41,174 bases of DNA from a virus. Under the pieces are notes generated by a model that did no database searches, was not told the origin of the DNA, and saw nothing but the letters and a program-made list of their open reading frames with translations. Of the stretch, positions 8,849 through 16,263 are shown one piece after another. The DNA lies in the IMG/VR virus record IMGVR_UViG_3300047409_000291, positions 1 through 41,174 of that record. One strand, 5' to 3'. The first letter of the stretch is position 1; every line of letters starts with the position of its first letter. The translations under genes were made by a program, and so were the position numbers.

Positions 8849-9757
8849 ATGAAACGAATTTTTGCCGTACTTGCCGTATTCGCCGCCGTAGCGTCTGGCC
8901 CCGCTCTCGCTCAGGTAAGCCCGTACTCCGGTGGATCGGGAGCTCGTAATCCAAATACTTCCATTATCACCGTGGCCGGGCCGCTTACCACGGTCGGAAA
9001 CTTCCTGACCACCTTGACGATCACCGCGCCGACTGCGATCACGCTTCCGACCAGCGGCACGCTCGCCACCACCGCGCAAATCACTGGCGGCACACTTCCT
9101 GGTAGTTTCACTACTCTTTCTGCTAGTGCAAATTCTCAGATTTTGGCAACAGCAACAGGTTCGGATTTACGATTCATTGTGCAAAACAACGGAAATACAG
9201 CGCCTTCTACAGCTTCAATTGGTATTACCGCTGGCGGTGGCGCGGATGCGTTTCTAATATTTACTCAAACGGCAGTAACCAATTGGTTAACCGGTATTGA
9301 TTCGTCTGATTCAAATACCTATAAAATTTCAGCGAGCGCAGCGTTCGGCACAAATGATGTGGTGCGCGTCGCATCTACTGGTGTTGCTGTTATCGGTGCT
9401 TTTTCGCCCACATCTTTCAATGACGACGCCGGCAACCTGATAATCAGTTCGACGAATCCGACGATTGCAAGCGGCTTCGGAACCGGTCCAACGTGCTCGC
9501 CTTGCAACAATACGGCGGCATTCAAAGTCACTGTTGGCACAGGTGGTCTGGATTCAACAGGTGTAATCACCATGCCTGTCTCTGGTGGCGGATGGGCATG
9601 CCACGTTCTAAATCTGACCGACACCAGCACCGCGCACATGCTGCGCATGACAAGCATGAGCACTACTTCGCTGACGGTCACGAACTCGATAATTGGCGGC
9701 GGCAATCAGCCATTCGGCGTTGCAAATGTGCTGCTCTTTCAGTGCGCAGCATTTTGA
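8849..9757 (+). CDS. Fibre-like protein with an N-terminal signal peptide
   Basis: The ATG at 8849 gives 302 residues beginning with a textbook Sec signal (MKRIFAVLAVFAAVASGPALA, cleavage before QV). The body has fibre-type repeats (TAITLPTSGTLATT, GGTLPGSFTTLSAS) seen in tail fibres of proteobacterial prophages, and a C-terminal part with a Cys pair (CSPC). Part of the frame (9100-9420) is A/T-richer than its flanks. The export signal on a phage fibre-like protein is unusual: it may be a secreted or periplasmic accessory, or the signal may anchor it for assembly. A longer frame from 8783 overlaps the upstream gene and was not chosen. Confidence 0.75.
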   Translation: MKRIFAVLAVFAAVASGPALAQVSPYSGGSGARNPNTSIITVAGPLTTVGNFLTTLTITAPTAITLPTSGTLATTAQITGGTLPGSFTTLSASANSQILATATGSDLRFIVQNNGNTAPSTASIGITAGGGADAFLIFTQTAVTNWLTGIDSSDSNTYKISASAAFGTNDVVRVASTGVAVIGAFSPTSFNDDAGNLIISSTNPTIASGFGTGPTCSPCNNTAAFKVTVGTGGLDSTGVITMPVSGGGWACHVLNLTDTSTAHMLRMTSMSTTSLTVTNSIIGGGNQPFGVANVLLFQCAAF

Positions 9758-9864
9758 TGCCGCGCCGCTTCCTCTATACCTCGCCGCGCGACTGGTTCGC
9801 CCTTGTCGTCACGCTGATATTCACGGCATTAGTCTGGTTTCTTCGCTTGCACTACGCGCAATAG
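9757..9864 (+). CDS. 35-residue single-pass membrane peptide
   Basis: The ATG overlaps the previous stop (TGATG). The peptide has a basic, aromatic N-terminus (MPRRFLYTSPRDW) and one hydrophobic helix (FALVVTLIFTALVWFL). It heads the lysis region. Such peptides are often lysis-associated in phages, but nothing specific can be assigned. Confidence 0.6.
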   Translation: MPRRFLYTSPRDWFALVVTLIFTALVWFLRLHYAQ

Positions 9865-9865
9865 C

Positions 9866-10177
9866 ATGGACATGCCTGGGCTCCGCGGGGAAATTGTACG
9901 CACCGCCGTTATGGCGATGACGACGACGATTTTGGGCTTTGTGGTGGCTGGCGTTACCGGCGTTTTCGGGAAGATCGACGCTATTGCAGACATCAAGAAA
10001 TCGCAGGATGCGCAGGCCGCCCAGGTCCTCGTGTTGAAGGAGCAAATGGACAAGGCCAAAGACAATGCCAACGATCTTAAAAGCGCTATCGTCGGATTTT
10101 CCGCTGAGCACAAGTTTCTAATTGAAACCGTAAAGGAATTGCGGGACGACTTGGCAGCCGCAAGACGAGCGCGGTAG
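9866..10177 (+). CDS. Membrane protein with coiled coil, spanin-like topology
   Basis: A 103-residue protein with one N-terminal transmembrane helix (about 12-34, TAVMAMTTTILGFVVAGVTG) followed by a charged coiled coil (about 40-103, QDAQAAQVLVLKEQMDKAK). This N-in, periplasmic-coil layout is that of an inner-membrane spanin, and the gene lies ahead of the holin and endolysin candidates. No lipoprotein partner nested in it was recognised, so spanin is a hypothesis; a small anchor protein is the alternative. Confidence 0.65.
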   Translation: MDMPGLRGEIVRTAVMAMTTTILGFVVAGVTGVFGKIDAIADIKKSQDAQAAQVLVLKEQMDKAKDNANDLKSAIVGFSAEHKFLIETVKELRDDLAAARRAR

Positions 10178-10180
10178 AAT
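10151..10180 (+). promoter_or_regulatory. Possible sigma70 promoter for the lysis genes
   Basis: TTGGCA (10151-10156), an 18-bp spacer and TAGAAT (10175-10180) form a plausible promoter at the end of the upstream gene, about 65 bp before the next start. The 68-bp gap downstream holds no other gene. Confidence 0.35.
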
Positions 10181-10245
10181 AGGCGGACCGGCAGGCGCAT
10201 TCAACGCCGTGCGCGGTCCTAATCAATCAGCGTTGGAGGCGCTTC

Positions 10246-10539
10246 ATGACTGCCGATATTGTAAGGCCAGAAACAGACGTAGTGCGCGAGGGTGTGCGAC
10301 TCATAAAGGAATGGGAGCAGGCCGTAGCCTATTTAAAAGCGGCGCAGTCATCTGAATGCCAAGCGCGCAATGATCTTACTGCGGCTACGCGAGCTTTAGG
10401 AACATGGATGCTACCGCCGGATGCAAAAGTAGGTGAATCGTTCAATATCGCGCATGGCACGGCTTATTTGCAAGTTGATTATTTATCTACAAATACATTC
10501 GATATTAGATGGCGCGGCAATCGGAGGCCGCGCGAATAA
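10246..10539 (+). CDS. Hypothetical protein
   Basis: A 97-residue protein after GTTGGAGGCGCTTC. The N-terminal two thirds are helical (VREGVRLIKEWEQAVAYLKA) with a short beta-like C-terminus (YLQVDYLSTNTFDIRWRG). The stop overlaps the holin-candidate start (TAATG). Unknown function. Confidence 0.65.
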   Translation: MTADIVRPETDVVREGVRLIKEWEQAVAYLKAAQSSECQARNDLTAATRALGTWMLPPDAKVGESFNIAHGTAYLQVDYLSTNTFDIRWRGNRRPRE

Positions 10540-10895
10540 TGGACCCATTGCTCCAAGCTCGCTTAGAGTCCGCCGGCCGCGCCGTTATCCTGGGCTGCGG
10601 GGCGATTGCAGCCGCCCTTGGGCACCACCTATCCGACGCGACCACGGCGGCGATAGCGGAGGGATTTGGCGGCTTCCTGGTGCTGCTCTCAGTCGGCTTG
10701 AGCCAGTGGAATGTGTATCGGATGGACCAAGCCGTGAAGGAACGCGAAGCGCGGGCGCTCAATACCGGCATCGTCCTAGCGAACCGCGTGACCGGTGCGA
10801 CGCCTCTTGTCCCGGCCGAGGACGCACAGAAGGTGATTGCGATTGTTGCGCCAAGCCTTCCCGACGTTATCGCAAATCCGCTCTCAGGCCATTAA
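10539..10895 (+). CDS. Putative holin, Pam3-gp28-like
   Basis: A 118-residue protein from the ATG at 10539, which overlaps the previous stop. Two membrane helices are visible: about 12-30 (AGRAVILGCGAIAAALG) and 41-60 (FGGFLVLLSVGLSQWNVY), separated by a short turn (HHLSDATTAAIAE). That arrangement, with a Trp after the second helix, matches the Pam3-gp28 family of putative phage holins as I know it. It would form the inner-membrane lesion that releases the endolysin encoded 1.6 kb downstream. An earlier ATG at 10509 lies inside the upstream gene. Confidence 0.7.
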   Translation: MDPLLQARLESAGRAVILGCGAIAAALGHHLSDATTAAIAEGFGGFLVLLSVGLSQWNVYRMDQAVKEREARALNTGIVLANRVTGATPLVPAEDAQKVIAIVAPSLPDVIANPLSGH

Positions 10896-10904
10896 AATGC
10901 ACGC

Positions 10905-11126
10905 ATGGCGAACAATCCGCGCCCGGTTTCAATTGACCGTTACTTCTGCTTCGAGAGCGGCGGCGGATTCATTTTCAACGTCGTGGGCAAGACGCGGGAC
11001 GGGGACGACGTGGTAATCGCCCGGACCTATCGTTATCGCAATGTTGAGGACATGATTCACTCGGCTCGATTGGCGCGCGGCAAAAACACCGAGATTCCAA
11101 TCATCTGGGCCGGCAAGACTTTCTAG
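10905..11126 (+). CDS. Hypothetical protein
   Basis: A 73-residue, basic, beta-leaning protein (FCFESGGGFIFNVVGKTRDG, DVVIARTYRYRNVEDMI). It is flanked by the holin candidate and a 31-residue membrane peptide. No family recognised. Confidence 0.6.
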   Translation: MANNPRPVSIDRYFCFESGGGFIFNVVGKTRDGDDVVIARTYRYRNVEDMIHSARLARGKNTEIPIIWAGKTF

Positions 11127-11128
11127 GT

Positions 11129-11224
11129 ATGGCGTTCACTCTGGAGAACATGGCAATCGCCGTAGCAGCCTACGCGCTCTGCTGCAGCGCGGTCATGCTG
11201 CTGTGCAAGTTTTTGAAGTGCTGA
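11129..11224 (+). CDS. 31-residue membrane peptide
   Basis: An ATG 2 bp after the previous stop opens a 31-residue frame with one hydrophobic helix rich in Cys (AIAVAAYALCCSAVMLLCKFL). It resembles in size and topology the peptide at 11535. No clear ribosome site, but the tight spacing suggests coupled translation. Confidence 0.45.
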   Translation: MAFTLENMAIAVAAYALCCSAVMLLCKFLKC

Positions 11225-11260
11225 ACCGACAAGAATTCCTTGTATGTTGAGGCGACAATA

Positions 11261-11533
11261 ATGGGTTGCGGAACTGTAATCAATAAGGAACGTCGTGTAG
11301 TCGGATTCGTCTGCGGCCGCGGTATTACGCCGTGCGGAGAATGTGGTTCTCCGTCTGATTATCTCTGCGACTTTCCGACTGGGGACGGGAATACCTGCGA
11401 TATTCCTTTGTGCGGATTTCACTCATGCGAAGTGGGCGAAGACAAGCATTTTTGCCCTATACACACGGCTATGTTTAGAGCGACCGGCGCATCAAAGCTC
11501 ATTGAGCGCGGCAAACTTGAGATTGTGAAGTAG
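11261..11533 (+). CDS. Cys/His-rich probable zinc-binding protein
   Basis: The ATG at 11261 with GAGG at 11249-11252 is preferred over an ATG at 11240 that lacks a ribosome site. The 90-residue protein has CGECG, then YLCDF, TCDIPLCGFHSC and HFCPIH: eight or more Cys/His ligands spaced like a double zinc-binding fold of B-box type. Such proteins are common small phage genes of unknown function; protein or nucleic-acid binding is likely. Confidence 0.7.
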   Translation: MGCGTVINKERRVVGFVCGRGITPCGECGSPSDYLCDFPTGDGNTCDIPLCGFHSCEVGEDKHFCPIHTAMFRATGASKLIERGKLEIVK

Positions 11534-11534
11534 C

Positions 11535-11633
11535 TTGAAAGAATTTGGCTTTATCCGTTGGACCGACATCGGCATGGCCGTGATCGCCGCGCTGCTGTTC
11601 GAAGCTCTGCTCGTCATGCTCGCTGAACATTGA
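11535..11633 (+). CDS. Possible 32-residue membrane peptide, TTG start
   Basis: A TTG at 11535 opens a frame ending at 11633 whose product (KEFGFIRWTDIGMAV then IAALLFEALLVMLAEH) is a single hydrophobic helix. It is a counterpart of the 31-residue peptide at 11129 on the other side of the zinc protein. There is no strong ribosome site, so the call is tentative. Confidence 0.4.
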   Translation: MKEFGFIRWTDIGMAVIAALLFEALLVMLAEH

Positions 11634-11680
11634 TTCGACCGCGCTGGTGCGGAACGCCAGCAACTTGTAAGGAGTGAAAA

Positions 11681-11887
11681 ATGGAAGATTTTCAGCAGCG
11701 CGTGGCAGACGAAAAAAAAGAACTTGATGAAAAATTGACCCGGCTTGACGCATTTATTCAGAAAGAAAAAATGTATCAGCAATTGGATCACGCAGAGCAG
11801 GGACGACTTGCAAGACAGGCGGTCATCATGCACGGATATTCCGCCGTGCTTGCCGAGCGCATCGCAGCATTCAAGCAGGTGGCGTAA
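11681..11887 (+). CDS. crAss001_48-related small helical protein
   Basis: A 68-residue protein after TAAGGAGTGAAAA. The pattern FQQRVADEKKELDEKLTRL, an FI segment, then YSAVLAERIAAF matches a widespread small phage family annotated as crAss001_48-related. It is an all-helical, highly charged protein of unknown role. The stop overlaps the next start (TAATG). Confidence 0.75.
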   Translation: MEDFQQRVADEKKELDEKLTRLDAFIQKEKMYQQLDHAEQGRLARQAVIMHGYSAVLAERIAAFKQVA

Positions 11888-12285
11888 TGCCTATCGTGCG
11901 CCAAATCTGGTCTATCCTCGCCTCGGTTTGCGTCGCCGCTGCGCTCGCCGTCGCCGTGCCGCAGTTCGGGGGTTGCGCGGCAGGAACAAACGGCATGGGC
12001 AGCGTGCTCTTGCCCGACGTGGACACGTTCAACAAGCGGCTGGCGGTGGGCAAGATCGCCGCGACCACGGTAAGGCAGACGGCCACAGCACTGCTGGATG
12101 CCGGGAAGCTATCCTCGGCTGACGGGGAGAACGTTTTGCAGTCCACTGATGTCGCCCGCGCCGGATTGGACATCGCCGAAAAGCTCTCGGCGACGGATCT
12201 GACTTCGGCGGATGCGAAACTGACCGCAGCTAAGACGATCCTGGATAGCCTGCGGGCGTACTTGCTGACGAAAGGAGGGGCATGA
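11887..12285 (+). CDS. Exported or membrane-anchored protein of the lysis cassette
   Basis: A 132-residue protein with an N-terminal signal or anchor (IWSILASVCVAAALAVAVP) followed by GGCAAG, a weak lipobox-like site at Cys30. The rest is helical (TTVRQTATALLDAGKLSSAD, then ARAGLDIAEKLSATDLTSAD). Small proteins of this pattern sit just upstream of endolysins in several proteobacterial phages. A lipoprotein or outer-spanin-like role is possible, but the lipobox is non-canonical. Confidence 0.65.
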   Translation: MPIVRQIWSILASVCVAAALAVAVPQFGGCAAGTNGMGSVLLPDVDTFNKRLAVGKIAATTVRQTATALLDAGKLSSADGENVLQSTDVARAGLDIAEKLSATDLTSADAKLTAAKTILDSLRAYLLTKGGA

Positions 12286-12494
12286 TGGGAACCGGCGCAG
12301 AACTGGCTTTGACGCTGCTATTCGGGCTACTGGATCGGGCCACAGAGATTACAGCGCTGCTGAACAAGGCGAAGGCGGAAGGCAGGGACGTGACGCAAGC
12401 CGAGCTTGATTCGCTCTCGCTTGCTGACGACGTGGCGCGGGCCGAGCTCGTCATCGCAATCGCCAATCGGCGTGCGCAGGAAAAGACGGCGTGA
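12282..12494 (+). CDS. Small helical protein preceding the endolysin
   Basis: A 70-residue protein starting within the previous stop and ending within the next start (GTGA). N-terminal hydrophobic helix (ELALTLLFGLLDRATEI), then an amphipathic region (DVTQAELDSLSLADDVARAE). Strict coupling on both sides places it in the lysis operon. It could be a membrane-associated accessory; nothing firmer. Confidence 0.65.
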   Translation: MMGTGAELALTLLFGLLDRATEITALLNKAKAEGRDVTQAELDSLSLADDVARAELVIAIANRRAQEKTA

Positions 12495-12961
12495 GCTTCA
12501 CGGCATTCGGTGCGATCTGGAAGGCCACGGCAACGCTCCTGCCGCCTGCGCTGGACTCAAAGCCAGCCTGGGCCGTGCTCTACGCAATCGCGCGCCAGGA
12601 GTCCCGACTGGACGCGCGTAGGCAGATCGGCGGGCCCGCCCGCGGCTTTTGGCAGTTCGAGCTTGGCGGCATCCGGGGCGTACTCAACCACAGGGCAAGC
12701 GGGCCGCTGATCCGCTCAGTGCTTGACCGGCTTGATTACAACTATGCCCCTGAAACCAGCTACAACGCGGTAGACGACAACGACGTGCTAGCGTTCTCAT
12801 TCGCCCGTTGTCTGCTTTGGAGCGATCCGCGCCCGCTCCCAGGTCAACACGAATCCGAGACCGGATGGGAAATCTACCTAGATTGTTGGCGGCCAGGGGC
12901 GCCCAGGTACGCGACTTGGGCGGCTTTCTACAAGCAGGCGTGGGAAGTGGCGCTCGCCTGA
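12491..12961 (+). CDS. Endolysin, lytic transglycosylase/lysozyme-like
   Basis: A 156-residue protein from a GTG overlapping the previous stop. YAIARQESRLDARRQIGG places a Glu (residue 37) at the end of the first helix, as in SLT/lysozyme-fold enzymes, followed by ARGFWQFELGG, the usual glycine-rich substrate-groove motif (G-x-WQFE). It would cleave the glycan strands of murein at the end of infection. No cell-wall binding domain or signal sequence. It is the last gene of the rightward late block; its stop is 4 bp from that of the opposing operon. Confidence 0.8.
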   Translation: MSFTAFGAIWKATATLLPPALDSKPAWAVLYAIARQESRLDARRQIGGPARGFWQFELGGIRGVLNHRASGPLIRSVLDRLDYNYAPETSYNAVDDNDVLAFSFARCLLWSDPRPLPGQHESETGWEIYLDCWRPGAPRYATWAAFYKQAWEVALA

Positions 12962-12965
12962 CCGC

Positions 12966-13166
12966 TCACCACGCAATCCCGCCGTCTGAATCCTGCTGCG
13001 CCGGTTCTTGCTTCAGGAGGCACTTCGGGCAGATGTACTCTCCGCGGCGGCGTTCGAGCAGTTCCTTCGCCATTAGCGTGACAATGCTTACGCGCACGCT
13101 GCCGATGCCGTCCGCGGCCAAGTCTTTGAGTATGGCGTCCGACACGCGATCGTCAGGCTTGTTCAC
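12966..13166 (-). CDS. Small zinc-finger-like protein
   Basis: A 66-residue protein ending the leftward operon. Residues 1-40 are helical (VSDAILKDLAADGIGSVRVS) and the C-terminus carries YICPKCLLKQE, a CxxC pair. The start overlaps the upstream stop. Unknown function. No terminator hairpin separates it from the convergent endolysin gene. Confidence 0.65.
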   Translation of the reverse strand: MNKPDDRVSDAILKDLAADGIGSVRVSIVTLMAKELLERRRGEYICPKCLLKQEPAQQDSDGGIAW

Positions 13167-13366
13167 GACTTCCTCTTCACGGCATCGCGCAATTCTCCCA
13201 GCGCATTGATGGCGGCGAGGCGGTTTCGCAAAGTCTTCACTTCTGATTCCAATTTTTCCACGTGGTCAAGCACGGCTTTGCGTTTCTTGCCATAGCCTGC
13301 CGCTGCCGGATTGTTTTCCTGCGCTGCCCGTTCCATCGCGTTCAGCTTGTAATCGAAGTCGCTCAC
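13163..13366 (-). CDS. Small coiled-coil protein
   Basis: A 67-residue, helical, charged protein (VLDHVEKLESEVKTLRNRLA is a heptad-like stretch). Starts and stops overlap both neighbours (ATGA). Function unknown. Confidence 0.65.
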   Translation of the reverse strand: MSDFDYKLNAMERAAQENNPAAAGYGKKRKAVLDHVEKLESEVKTLRNRLAAINALGELRDAVKRKS

Positions 13367-13578
13367 GACTTCACCTCGCCCCGTTCCAGCGCGCGTACTG
13401 CGTCCACAAGCGCCAAACCCCGAACGACAGACTCCGAGCCTTCGCTATTCACGAACGACTTTGCCGCCTCGGCGACGGCGCGCAGGCGATTCAGTTCCGT
13501 CCTTTCAACCAGAATTGCTTCAATAAACTGCTCGTCCGGTTCATCGGTACAATCTTCGATCGGCGGCTCTGCGCTCAT
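13363..13578 (-). CDS. Small acidic hypothetical protein
   Basis: A 71-residue protein with a strongly acidic N-terminus (EPPIEDCTDEPDEQFIEAI) and a helical C-terminus (ESVVRGLALVDAVRALERG). Coupled by ATGA overlaps to both neighbours. No family recognised. Confidence 0.65.
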   Translation of the reverse strand: MSAEPPIEDCTDEPDEQFIEAILVERTELNRLRAVAEAAKSFVNSEGSESVVRGLALVDAVRALERGEVKS

Positions 13579-14402
13579 TTTTTCCCCATTACCATGGCTG
13601 CATCAACTGTTGCATCAAGATATTTATCACTCAACGGCTCAACTTCAAATGGTCCGTTAAATATGCATGGCCAAGTCTCATTATTGCGTAGCCACCGATA
13701 GCGCTCTGCGTCCTGTTGCACGCTCGCCGCATCGCCCGCAGGGACGGGCGCAACAAGAGAGTTGGCGGAAATATCCATATGCTCAGTGATATATGCGCTG
13801 GTAAGGCACGGCAGCCGACTGGTTACAAACACCCCAAGCCCGCCAACTTCCTCGGCAAATTGCTTGCTTTGAAAGTGAATGGCGTGATCCGCAAACTCAG
13901 TCCAAATTGCCACTACCTCTCCTGCAACATGATGGCGCAACCCTTTTAACCATTCCTGACAACCATTGACGCGCTGCTCAATCATCCAATACGAAGCCTG
14001 CTCCTGCCTCGCTGCAGCCGCGAGCTTGGCTTCGGCTGCTTCTGCGCGACGATTAGCTGCAAATACTTCTGAATCATCAGCAGCAACAATGTTCGTGTTC
14101 GGATGTCGTTTATTCCACCAAACACGATAGCAAACAGGACACGCTTCTTGGTCGATAGCGCAGTCTGAGCATCCGCAGCCTTCTGGTGCAGATGCGTGCA
14201 TAGCCGTACTCTGCGTCTTATTAAATAACGTCGCGTACTTCTCATTCAACTTGGCGATTTCCTCGGCCTGGGCGCCGATCACAGCAGAAGCATCAGCCGC
14301 CAACTGCTTATAGACAATTATTCCGGTGGGAAGCATCGGATGCTCTTTATTCCTGGCTGTGCTATCCAGCCGCTCGAGCAGGGCTTCTACTTCGGCGGTC
14401 AT
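13575..14402 (-). CDS. Hypothetical protein with Cys cluster and C-terminal RDAERYRWLR-type motif
   Basis: A 275-residue protein. N-terminal helical region (about 1-60), a Cys cluster (GCGCSDC then ACPVC, about 75-92), a coiled stretch (FAANRRAEAAEAKLAAAARQ) and a C-terminus with QQDAERYRWLRNN followed by LDATVDAAM. The last motif (xDAERYRWLR...LDAxIDAAM) recurs in many phage accessory proteins and is present a second time in this genome at 18714. The middle part (about 13600-14250) is A/T-richer than its neighbours. Function unknown. Confidence 0.75.
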   Translation of the reverse strand: MTAEVEALLERLDSTARNKEHPMLPTGIIVYKQLAADASAVIGAQAEEIAKLNEKYATLFNKTQSTAMHASAPEGCGCSDCAIDQEACPVCYRVWWNKRHPNTNIVAADDSEVFAANRRAEAAEAKLAAAARQEQASYWMIEQRVNGCQEWLKGLRHHVAGEVVAIWTEFADHAIHFQSKQFAEEVGGLGVFVTSRLPCLTSAYITEHMDISANSLVAPVPAGDAASVQQDAERYRWLRNNETWPCIFNGPFEVEPLSDKYLDATVDAAMVMGKK

Positions 14403-14539
14403 ATCAAGTTTCCATAGTCATCATGATGCCGCCACCAAATCGCTTGCAGCGCATCCAAATCAGTTTCGGACCATCCGATCGAAAGGCAAAACGACAGCCA
14501 TTCCGCGCACTTTGCAATCGCTTGGCGGTTCCTGCTCAT
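14399..14539 (-). CDS. Small hypothetical protein
   Basis: The 46-residue frame from the ATG at 14539 is chosen because it overlaps the stop of the upstream gene; a longer frame would run far into that gene. The sequence (AKCAEWLSFCLSIGWSETDL then ALQAIWWRHHDDYG) is Trp-rich and helical. Its stop overlaps the next start. Confidence 0.6.
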   Translation of the reverse strand: MSRNRQAIAKCAEWLSFCLSIGWSETDLDALQAIWWRHHDDYGNLI

Positions 14540-14730
14540 TTTTCCATCACAGCCACAATGCGTATCCCGCGCCTGACCAATTCCGGCCACCACGTGACGC
14601 CGTATGCGCGCATGGCGTGCTCTGCCGCGCGCAGCGGGCAGCGGAACATTCTGCCGCTCAGGCGCCCATCGGTACGGCGAACGGCGAACCATTCTCCCTT
14701 GTGCGCGATGCCGTTCCGGTCGGCGCTCAC
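14536..14730 (-). CDS. Small basic hypothetical protein
   Basis: A 64-residue protein (GEWFAVRRTDGRLSG, RCPLRAAEHAMRAYGVTWWP). Positive charge and Trp pairs could fit nucleic-acid contact, but no family is recognised. It follows the Sak4-like ATPase gene with an ATGA overlap. Confidence 0.65.
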   Translation of the reverse strand: MSADRNGIAHKGEWFAVRRTDGRLSGRMFRCPLRAAEHAMRAYGVTWWPELVRRGIRIVAVMEK

Positions 14731-15800
14731 TTGGCTACCTTTTTGTAAGCCGCCGCGATGCGCTCAAGCGTCGCGCCGCGCAGCGCGTCGTCTGCAATCA
14801 AGCTCGCCGTGTCGGCTGCACTCTGGTACTTGCGTTTGGCAATGAATTTGTCCACGTCCTCGACGATTTTCGCGTCTGGAACCGGGGCAACAGCGGACGC
14901 AGGGGGCGACTCGGGACCGGCATCGCCGCCAGTACTCCCGTTACCCTGCGCCGCTGCTGACTCCGGCCCAGCACCGCCGCCCGCACCGTTCGGCGAAGGG
15001 AGACTTACGCCGTCCGTTGGCAACTGCTGCACCGGCGGCGGGCTGGATTTTGTGCCGGTTGCCCAGGCTGCGATCAGGCGCCCGGATTCCTCGGTGATTT
15101 CCTTGTCGAGCGGAAACAGGGCGCGGTGTTGACTCTGCAACTTGATCGGCAGCGGAACGCCGGGCCGCGACGCCATGAGCAGGAAAGATGCCGTGGCCTC
15201 GAATGGCAAGCTTTTCTCGCACACCGGAATCCAGCCGTCAAGTCCGGTCAGTGATTGCTTCGGTTGCACCTCCATCTTTCCATCCCTGCCTTTTACCATT
15301 TCGATCTTGGGTTCAGCGCGCAGGCAAAAGAGAATGTGCGCTTTGACTTGAAGCAGTTTTTGCACCATCTGCTTGTGCGCCATCTTCGGCTTGATCCATG
15401 CGGCCATCTTGCAGGCTTCGCGCTTTTTCCAATCCGTTCCCGCCATGCGGTCAAGTTCCTCCTCTTGCCAATCGAGCACGCCGCCGTCGCCCGCCCAAAC
15501 ATGCGAGCCTGAGTCGATCATGATTACCGGATACCCGGCCTTGTCCGCCGCTACTACGGCATCGGCGTATGCGGCAGGTCGGAATGGCGGACGCAGTTCG
15601 GTATGATCGAATTTGAACTGATCGGCGTAGTGCAGCGCGCGGCGGTTTTCCGTGTCGATCACGGCGAACGGTTTTCCGCCGCACATCCCGCTCGCAAGGC
15701 GGAATCCGGTGAAAGTTTTTCCGCTCCCTGTTCCGCCAACGAGGTTCATCCATAGGCCGACGTTTTCCCTGACTGCCGGACGGAACATAAAAGCGCCCAT
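14727..15800 (-). CDS. P-loop ATPase, Sak4-like single-strand annealing candidate
   Basis: A 357-residue RecA-fold protein. Walker A GGTGSGKT is at about 22-29, followed by a strand with AVIDTENRRA, and a Walker B strand YPVIMIDSG near 90-98. The C-terminal fifth is a Gly/Pro/Ser linker (about 255-300) leading to a short helical tail, as in single-strand binding or recombination proteins that recruit partners. This architecture fits phage Sak4-type ATPases, which promote annealing of single strands. The nearby RecE-like gene (16531) supports a recombination module. A general AAA ATPase is the alternative. Confidence 0.75.
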   Translation of the reverse strand: MGAFMFRPAVRENVGLWMNLVGGTGSGKTFTGFRLASGMCGGKPFAVIDTENRRALHYADQFKFDHTELRPPFRPAAYADAVVAADKAGYPVIMIDSGSHVWAGDGGVLDWQEEELDRMAGTDWKKREACKMAAWIKPKMAHKQMVQKLLQVKAHILFCLRAEPKIEMVKGRDGKMEVQPKQSLTGLDGWIPVCEKSLPFEATASFLLMASRPGVPLPIKLQSQHRALFPLDKEITEESGRLIAAWATGTKSSPPPVQQLPTDGVSLPSPNGAGGGAGPESAAAQGNGSTGGDAGPESPPASAVAPVPDAKIVEDVDKFIAKRKYQSAADTASLIADDALRGATLERIAAAYKKVAK

Positions 15801-16072
15801 TAGTATCCAGCCTCAACGTCACCGCCAGCGGCCTTGACGGTCATTTGCCACCATCCCGGCTGACGCTGGAAGCGCATAAACCCATCGACTTCAACCGGAA
15901 AACCGGCGCGCAGGCGCATAAGGTTTTCGTCGTCAGCCGCGGCTATCGCCTCGAATAGCGCACGCTTGAAGTCGCCGCAGGTACGGTATTGCCATGCGAT
16001 TACCGCACGCTGTTGCTCGTCCAGTGCGTTGTAGCCGGGAATGTGCAATGGTGGTAGTGAATCAACCTTCAT
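15800..16072 (-). CDS. Small conserved-type phage protein
   Basis: A 90-residue protein (LPPLHIPGYNALDEQQRAVI, then FKRALFEAIAAADDENLMRL). The N-terminal PPxHIxGYxxL pattern is familiar from small early phage proteins, usually without function. It overlaps the ATPase start and the upstream stop, so it is translated together with the recombination genes. Confidence 0.65.
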   Translation of the reverse strand: MKVDSLPPLHIPGYNALDEQQRAVIAWQYRTCGDFKRALFEAIAAADDENLMRLRAGFPVEVDGFMRFQRQPGWWQMTVKAAGGDVEAGY

Positions 16073-16263
16073 GCCTTTCCCTCCTTCTTTGCCGGTTGCG
16101 CACGCGGTTCCCTCGGTTTGCGCGGTTTAGAGTTGACCGCAGCGATGATCTTCGGCAAATCGATCGCCTCGACAGATTGCGTGTAGCGCTCGAACACCTC
16201 CGGTACGGGCCGCTCGTCTGACTGGGTCGCGGGCGTCCACTCCGTAATAACGATTTTGAACAT
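16069..16263 (-). CDS. Small protein with basic tail
   Basis: A 64-residue protein. Compact N-terminus (MFKIVITEWTPATQ) and a C-terminal tail rich in Lys, Arg and Pro (PRKPREPRAQPAKKEGKA), which would suit DNA or RNA contact. Overlaps its neighbours by a few bases. Function unknown. Confidence 0.65.
   Translation of the reverse strand: MFKIVITEWTPATQSDERPVPEVFERYTQSVEAIDLPKIIAAVNSKPRKPREPRAQPAKKEGKA

Noticed and set aside
6979-9757. A diversity-generating retroelement acting on the fibre genes
   Set aside because: No reverse transcriptase gene and no template/variable repeat pair with adenine-specific differences were seen.
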